A stretch of DNA of 64,000 nucleotides from Dichotomocladium elegans (Eukaryota; Mucoromycota; Mucoromycetes; Mucorales; Lichtheimiaceae), in assembly GCA_025716815.1 (NCBI GenBank), contig JAIXMN010000004.1, forward strand, positions 744,001 to 808,000. Reading direction: 5' to 3'. The translations under genes and the position numbers were made by a program. This document shows, piece after piece, positions 58,256 through 64,000 of this stretch. The notes beneath the pieces are model-generated. The model made no database searches. It was not told where the DNA came from and saw only the letters and a program-made list of their open reading frames with translations. Every line of letters begins with the position of its first letter. Within the stretch, counting starts at the first letter, position 1.

Positions 58256-60755
58256 ATGGAACGGTCATTGACGATTGACCTGCCTGTGGAGGAAGTTGCC
58301 AAGGTCGTCCGACGCCATCTTGTTTTCCCTGCAGGTTCACTTGATTCCTTACCACAGATACCCCAACATCGTCGCTCGCATCGCAAACGCAGCCGCGATG
58401 CTGGACGAGTACCACCATCACAACACCGACAACAGCAGCAACCACAGGACCAGGACCAGGACCAGGGCCAGGGCCAGGACCAGGACCGCGACCAGGACCA
58501 GGAGCAGCCGTCAACAGCGCAACAAGGGCCATTCACGGCGCCTATCCAGGAACAAAAAATAGCTTCCTCGTCTTCGTCTGGTGAACCCATTTACAGTACG
58601 CACCATCTTTTGCCAGGAGGGGCCATTGTGGATGAAATATACAAGTGGACAGCGCGTGTAGAGAATCAGCAGCGTAGGCGCCGGCAACGTGCGGAGAGTA
58701 TCTCGCTACCAGCCATCCGTCACAGTATAAGTGATCCGTTACTTCAGTCATTAAATCAGCCCGGTGGGTTTAGGCGCCATTACGTGTTGACAAAAGCAGC
58801 ACAACAAGGCAAGGCTGCACCAAATTTTATCACGTCCAGTTTTGTGGATTTCCTATGTCTATATGGGCATTTTGGTGGGGAGGACCTAAGTGACGAAGAC
58901 GATGACGACGACGATGACGACGATGATGACGACGACGAAGGCGACGAAGGCGATGATGGATCCACGCCATCCATTTACTCTTCGTCATCAGAAGAGGATG
59001 GGGATGGAGATACAGTGGGGAACATGATGGCTTACCGTGGAAAAATGCTCAATCGGGCATCCTATCAGCCCTCCAACGCACGAACCGGTGGCGGTGAGCT
59101 TCCTCTGCCCGCCACCACGCCGTCGTCATCGAGCCGATCTCGTTTCCCCCCGCAGCATCCGTTGGCGTACAATCGACGAAATGGACGGGAAACTATGCCA
59201 CTGTTGCCTAACAGACCATCTCGTTCGACGCTACCAAAGGCGACTCCGGGCAAGGCTATGTTTCTGCTCTTGAAATCTTTTGTCACGACGGGTGAGCGAG
59301 GGATAATTTCAACTTGATGTCAGGAAGGAATTAACCCCGTCATCCCATCATAGGTATCATGTTTCTTCCGAAAGCGTAAGGATGACGCCCAATAGCTGAC
59401 CCTTCCCCGCGGGCGGTGGTGTTGGTGGTGATATAACTAGGCGGATGACGATTATGGATGGGAAAATGCTCATCGTCGAGCCTCATTCTATTATAGATTC
59501 TACAACGGTGGTCTGCTCTTTGCGACGTTTGGAGTTGCTGCGTGGGGTCTCATCTCGCTATGGTCGTTCCTTTTACTCGTCCAGACTAGGCTCGTTGTCC
59601 ATGCCAGCTTCGGGGATATGGGCGGCGTACTTTATGGGCCAAAAATGAAAGGAGCTGTGCTGGTGGCGATCACATTGTCACAGATTGGATTTGTCTGTGC
59701 GTACATGGTATTCGTTGCAGAGAACATACAGGCACTCGTCCTTACCTTCTCCAAATGTCGCGTGCTGCTTCCCATGCATCTCTTGATTCTTGCCCAGAGT
59801 TTTGCGTTTATCCCGCTTGCCATGATCCGGAAAATTCAACGACTCTCCGTGTTTGCCCTAATTGGAGACGTATTTATAGTGATTGGCTTGGCCTATCTGT
59901 TTTACTACGATGTCAAGGAATTGATCATGGTGGGTGTTGGAGACATTGCACTATGGAATCCGTTACACTTTCCTCTTTTCATTGGCACAGTTGCATTCAC
60001 ATATGAGGGTATCGGACTGGGTAAGCACGAGGAAAAGAAAAGAGAGGACACACTGTTCAGGCACGCTAACTGCTTTCTAGTCATTCCGATAACGGAATCG
60101 ATGAAGGACCCCGGAAAATTCCCCAGCGTTCTCAAAGGTGCCCTGACTGCCATTACCGTGCTCTTCATTACGTTGGGCGCCGTATCCTACATGGCCTTTG
60201 GGGAGAACGTGCAGACCATTATCTTACTGAATCTGCCCAGCAGAGACCCTATGGTTTCATCGATCCAGACGCTGTATTCCCTAGCCATCTGCCTCTCCAT
60301 ACCACTCCAGCTATTTCCTGTCATCCGCATCATGGAGAACGGACTTTTTACGACGCGTTCGGGGAAGAACAACGCGATTGTAAAGTGGCAAAAGAACGTG
60401 TTTCGCGTCCTTATTGTATTCCTGTGCGCGTGGATTGCCATTGTGGGTTCGATGGACAAACTGGACAAGTTTGTATCCCTCGTTGGCGCGCTCTTCTGCA
60501 TTCCGCTGTGTTTCATTTTTCCGCCCTTGTTCCATCTCAAGGCTCTGACACTCTCGCCGCTACGTAGGGCTGCCGATGTAGCCCTGATCACATTTGGTGT
60601 GCTCAGGTAAGAAAACATCCATCGGGCCGATATGCTTCAGTTTATTAACGTCACCACCCTGCAGCTCGATCTCTGTGGCGGCTATTACCGTGATGCAATG
60701 GAATTCGAGCGACAATCTGGATCCAGTGAAGCAATGCATTGCTCATCGTCCGTAG
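58256..60755 (+). CDS. AVT3-like vacuolar amino-acid transporter
   Basis: Amino-acid/auxin permease family member, expected to export amino acids from the vacuole. Five exons (58256-59291, 59354-59375, 59497-60020, 60081-60606, 60665-60755) give 732 aa. Residues 1-330 are a long disordered cytosolic region with a Gln-Asp/Gln-Gly alternating tract (about 60-83), and an Asp run of about 15 near residue 213. The transport domain starts at about 335 with KAMFLLLKSFVTTGIMFLPKA-type sequence, continued across a 22 nt exon into FYNGGLLFATFGVAAWG; this is the TM1 signature of AVT3/AVT4. About ten further hydrophobic helices follow (for example VAITLSQIGFVCAYMVFVAE and LYSLAICLSIPLQLFPVIRI). The C-terminus is short. 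Long N-terminal tails are normal for this group. Confidence 0.9.
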
Positions 60756-60897
60756 AACCTCTTCGGTCCTTCCCCCATATACCACTGTAACTGTGTTACA
60801 ATATACATACATATATCTGTAAATGCTCCTAATTCCATATGAAGAAAGAGATGTGCTTATGTACAAGACGGGGTATGTAGGGTATGTGAGATCAGGA

Positions 60898-61308
60898 TTA
60901 TTTCCGGGAAGAAGATGCATCTGGGTTTCGGATAGGCAATCGCACGAGTGTAGGATGATCGCTCGTCACCGCATTGCTGTTCACCATAGCCATGGTACGG
61001 AACACAAAGTCCCAGTGAGCAAACGTCTCCGAAACACCTAAAGCAGCGAGTCTGTTAGCCAGCCTTTTTTTCTCTTCTGGGTCTGCCCATGTTTGGTTTC
61101 CTATACTTTTAGCGCCTGCAGAAAGCTCTGTGAAATGCCTGGAGAGTTGTTCAAAGTAAATTGTGAGCTGGGCGCTCTGTTGCTGAATGGCCTCGAGCTG
61201 ATGCAGTTCTCTTTCTTTTTCCTTGACTTTGTCAAGTTTCAGCTGCAGTTCTGGCGAGGTTGGTGTACTTTTCTGGCGTTGCTGTGGTTGGGTTCCGCTA
61301 CGTGGCAT
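60898..61308 (-). CDS. DAD2: DASH/Dam1 complex subunit Dad2
   Basis: Small kinetochore protein of the DASH complex, which couples kinetochores to microtubules in fungi. Two exons (61107-61308, 60898-61037) give 113 aa. Residues about 20-65 form one long helix (LQLKLDKVKEKERELHQLEA, then YFEQLSRHFTELSAGAKS). Splicing out the 69 nt intron, which is itself stop-free in frame, joins AKS to VSETFAHWDFVFRTMAM, matching the Dad2 end pattern of small hydrophobics before the W-x-x-V/F-x-R motif. The tail of about 30 residues is longer than in yeast. It is convergent with the transporter, 142 bp apart. Without the intron the frame reads 136 aa; the spliced version fits the family better. Confidence 0.8.
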   Translation of the reverse strand: MPRSGTQPQQRQKSTPTSPELQLKLDKVKEKERELHQLEAIQQQSAQLTIYFEQLSRHFTELSAGAKSIGNQTWADPEEKKRLANRLAALGVSETFAHWDFVFRTMAMVNSNAVTSDHPTLVRLPIRNPDASSSRK

Positions 61309-63400
61309 AGGGGGGGGATAGTGACAGAAAAGCGTGCGCGATTGTGTAATCTAGGGGAGCTATTCTTTTTGGGCAAATGCGGACCTTTAAGAAAGCTTTC
61401 AGTGATCAAAATTTTTTTTTTTTTTTTCCCCAATGTGAATGGGGAAAACCAAAGGATATATCGCCTATCAATGGGGGCGGTGATCCAAAGCTCGACAAAT
61501 GGAAAATGGTATCCAAGAGGGCAACGTGTCAGACGATAAAGAGGGGCGATCTTGTAATGCTGGATGATCTCGCAAGGCCTTAAAGTATTGGACGAGAGGG
61601 GGGTACAAAAAGTTCGATATGTGGATGGACAGTAAAGGATTTGATAATCTGACGACGTTTCTTCCGAAACCTTCCTAGGGGCGTAACCACTTGCAATCTT
61701 ATCAGATTCGCTGACGTGACAGGAAGCAGAGGGGTGATAGTTTTGGTTATGTTGCCGGAACGAACCCATTCGAATTCTTGACGTTGTGCTATCCCCAAAT
61801 GAAAGCCGTATTTGCCGGGAAAAAAAAAAATAAAGGACAGCTTCTTCAGCGCTATCGATCCTTTTCCTTTCATACCCGTTCATTATTCTACATAAAAAAT
61901 GAGCATCAATTCTTTATGAAGATATACAGGGCCATGTTGTTGATGAATCCGGCTATCCTGAGCCTATGAAATACGCCCATGATGAGGAGACTTTTTTTCT
62001 CTTCAATCTACTGTATTGTTTTCCTGCACAGAATGCGTGGGTAGCCCACCTTGCAGCGGTGATTCTGAGCTTTTTTGCTGCGCATATCCCTTATGCGACA
62101 AGATGGAGATATTCTGATGAAAAGAAGCAATGTCTATGGACGCGCATTTACGCAACTTTGCATTGACCAAGGCAAGGTCAGATCTTTCATGCCGTTGTGT
62201 GTGTATGTTGAGAAGGGTTTGAGTGGATCTGCTGCTGCTGCAAAGCAGCGATGGAAGGAATTCCATATTCGTTCAGCATAGCAACGGGCATTTAGAGTAT
62301 GCAAAGGATTCCTGACTGCACTTTTTCAAGAAACGTACAAAGCAGAGGGCGGTCGCGTATTCTTGACCAGGAGCTCACGAATGCTCTTTTAAAATGGGTT
62401 GACGAGAATCGATCAATTGTCCTAGAGCAGCTGATGGAGCGATCTGTCATTAATATCCTCCTACAAACAGAGATAGAAAATCCAGGAGCATGTTGGTTGG
62501 GTACGTCGCTAGGGCATGACCGATATTGACCCGAGACCAAAAAAATGGTAACATGAAACGCAGTACTTCCATAGTAGTTACAGTACTTACTACAACAACC
62601 TTAGGACCAATCCTATGAGTATTACTGTAGGAAATTAGTAAATGTAGGTTCAGACACTCACAAGCATGGCACAGAAAGAAAGAAACGGAGCGGAATGGTC
62701 CAAAAAGTTACAGGCAAGGGACGGTAATTGAACATTATCTTCGTTTTCTTAAAAAGACAAAGGGCCATTATTTGGTAATGGACACTGCGCCCATTCGCAC
62801 AACTGAATATATGTCAGGGTCCATCTGGGTAGGCTTTGGAGTGAAAGGGATGGATTCCAGTGTCCCAATGGAAGCTATTTGAGCGACGTTATCTTGAATA
62901 CGGAATTATGTAGACGAGCTGGGAATATCGCAGCGGCCGCTTGCGCGGATGGATACGTATGGTTGTGGACTGATCTAATGGGCCTGAGGTCGAGAATGAT
63001 CCAGGGTTTATTTGTTTGATTGAACGACGCAGATATCCCGTAGCTCCTTCCTCAGAAATGGTGCTTGTACGGGTTGTGTGCTCAGTAAGACACCCGCTGA
63101 AAAATGCTCTACATGTTGTATCGGTTGCAAAACAAGAATGTAAGGATGGAGAAAACAATGGGCATCCGCTGATGGGGTTGAACCTTTAGATACTATTCTT
63201 CTGCTGTCTATTGTAATTTTCGCTATCCAGCATAATGACATTTCTTATTTATTCTTACAGACTCAGACAATTCTTATGAGAATGCTCTTTGATCTAGAAT
63301 GATACTAGACAATGTACATGCGAGAAGAAATGCGTACCAGGGAGATGGATGTCGACATGCAATAAAGATATGTACATAAGAAGAAGAGGCGGTTTCTTTT
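61309..63400. other. Intergenic region with transposase relic
   Basis: 2.1 kb between DAD2 (-) and the cyclin gene (-). Apart from the relic at about 62205-62445 no coding structure was recognised. Poly-T and poly-A runs occur near 61412-61427 and 61820-61830. Confidence 0.45.
62205..62445 (+). pseudogene. Second decayed transposase fragment
   Basis: Same family and same region as the relic near 49.1 kb. VEKGLSGSAAAAKQ and HIRSA, then a stop followed by QQR, correspond to LEKVLAASAA and IRVRSAQR there; after a frame change GRSRILDQELTNALLKWVDE lines up with GRRGHSCILNEEHKSAIL. Stops and shifts show it is not functional. Only the N-terminal DNA-binding part is recognisable. Confidence 0.5.
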
Positions 63401-63965
63401 TCAGACACAGGCAGAGGAGGTGGTATCGGACGTTGAGTGTAGACATCTACACTTAGAATTCGGGTTTGGGTCATTCATGGGTGGTGTAGGCGGCAATGAT
63501 GCGTTATTGTTTTGGTGTAATTGCTCTTTGTCGCGAGAATGCTTATGAAGGGCGAATGATGGGGCTACAACACGTGTTGTTGGAGCAGGCACTGTGCTCT
63601 CCGTGTTGTCGCCGGAGCTGTCTGCACATTGATCCCTTTTACGTTTCTTGATGTCGCCGATTTTGATTTTCAACGTCGCTAGTATGCAGGCAGTGGCCGG
63701 TGATGCAGAATGATTTAATAGGTGATTGCCATATTCTTGCAGAGTCTCGAGGCGAACGTTAAGATCAAAGTGGCAAAGAAATAGAAACTCGATTTCGAGT
63801 CTGTTCAGCTCTGATAGAGACACCCCACCAACCTAATGGATGACGGTAAGCAAACTTTTTCATCCCGGAGGCAAAGGTAGTTGGGAGGAGGAAAGGTGAA
63901 GGACCTTGGCGTATCGAGCATTCGAGTAGAAGATGTCGGAGGAAAATTTGGCAGCGACAACGATG
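63401..63965 (-). CDS. Pho80/Pcl-type cyclin, 3' part
   Basis: Regulatory subunit of a Pho85-like kinase, controlling phosphate, glycogen or polarity responses. Only the last two exons are in the window: 63905-63965 (phase 2 start) and 63401-63832; the upstream intron runs off the window end. The cyclin box end is clear: VVAAKFSSDIFYSNARYAK joined to VGGVSLSELNRLEIEFLFL and DFDLNV-type CHFDLNVRLETLQEYGNHLL. The 110-residue tail is low in complexity, with KKRKRDQ as a possible nuclear signal and PPTPP and Ser/Thr-rich stretches, so longer than yeast Pho80. The assignment to the Pho80 subfamily rather than other Pcls is not settled. Confidence 0.87.
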
Positions 63966-64000
63966 CTACGGGAATGGAAGGTTCACTATGGCGGAGTATG

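Noticed and set aside
1..64000. CRISPR arrays, operons, riboswitches, prophage or rRNA
   Set aside because: The window is eukaryotic; no direct-repeat/spacer array or rRNA-like block was seen.

Overview
The window looks like nuclear DNA from a filamentous fungus, most likely an early-diverging lineage (Mucoromycota/Mucorales). The evidence is: nearly every gene is broken by short GT-AG introns (about 50-110 bp, often with CTAAC-like branch sites); the protein set is fungal (Rgd2-type RhoGAP, DASH subunit Dad2, Pho80-type cyclin, Mrp51, AVT3-type transporter, Zn2Cys6 regulator, Osh3-type oxysterol-binding protein); and it holds a 6-TM voltage-gated potassium channel, which ascomycetes and basidiomycetes generally lack. 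There are no operons. Exon models below were built by hand from reading frame, splice-site phase and remembered protein families; no alignment or search was run.

Layout. 1-3.5 kb: no recognisable gene except one weak spliced candidate. 3.5-21.1 kb: dense block with a bHLH regulator, a cytochrome P450, a nicotinamide riboside kinase (-), mitoribosomal Mrp51, an RCC1-repeat protein (-), a SAM + HMG-box protein, an F-BAR/DEP/RhoGAP protein (-) and an Mme1-like mitochondrial carrier (-). 21.8-32.4 kb: a penta-EF-hand protein, an Osh3-like lipid-transfer protein, a small repeat-bearing secreted protein, a FAF2/Ubx2-like ERAD factor (-), an orphan 7-TM protein (-) and gluconokinase (-). 33.7-48.0 kb: COQ6, a Ras-family GTPase, a dysferlin-domain peroxin (-), a Zn2Cys6 factor (-), a Hal/Npr1-type kinase and the Kv-like channel (-). 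48-56.7 kb: a gene-poor stretch with a decayed transposase and one orphan acidic ORF. 56.7-64 kb: a Lys-rich small protein (-), an AVT3-like vacuolar amino-acid transporter, Dad2 (-), a second transposase relic, and the 3' part of a Pho80-like cyclin (-) cut by the window end.

The genes are ordinary housekeeping and signalling genes in no obvious functional cluster; loose themes are mitochondria (Mrp51, Coq6, carrier), ER and organelle membranes (Osh3-like, FAF2-like, dysferlin peroxin, AVT3) and polarity or ion signalling (Ras, RhoGAP, PEF, Hal kinase, K+ channel). The most notable points are the altered ORD signature in the Osh3-like protein (EKVSHNPL for EQVSHHPP), the fungal Kv-type channel with a palindromic CAG/CTG alanine tract, the SAM-HMG fusion with a stop-free in-frame intron, and a one-base phase problem at a PEF exon junction. 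I did not find a convincing new multi-gene system.
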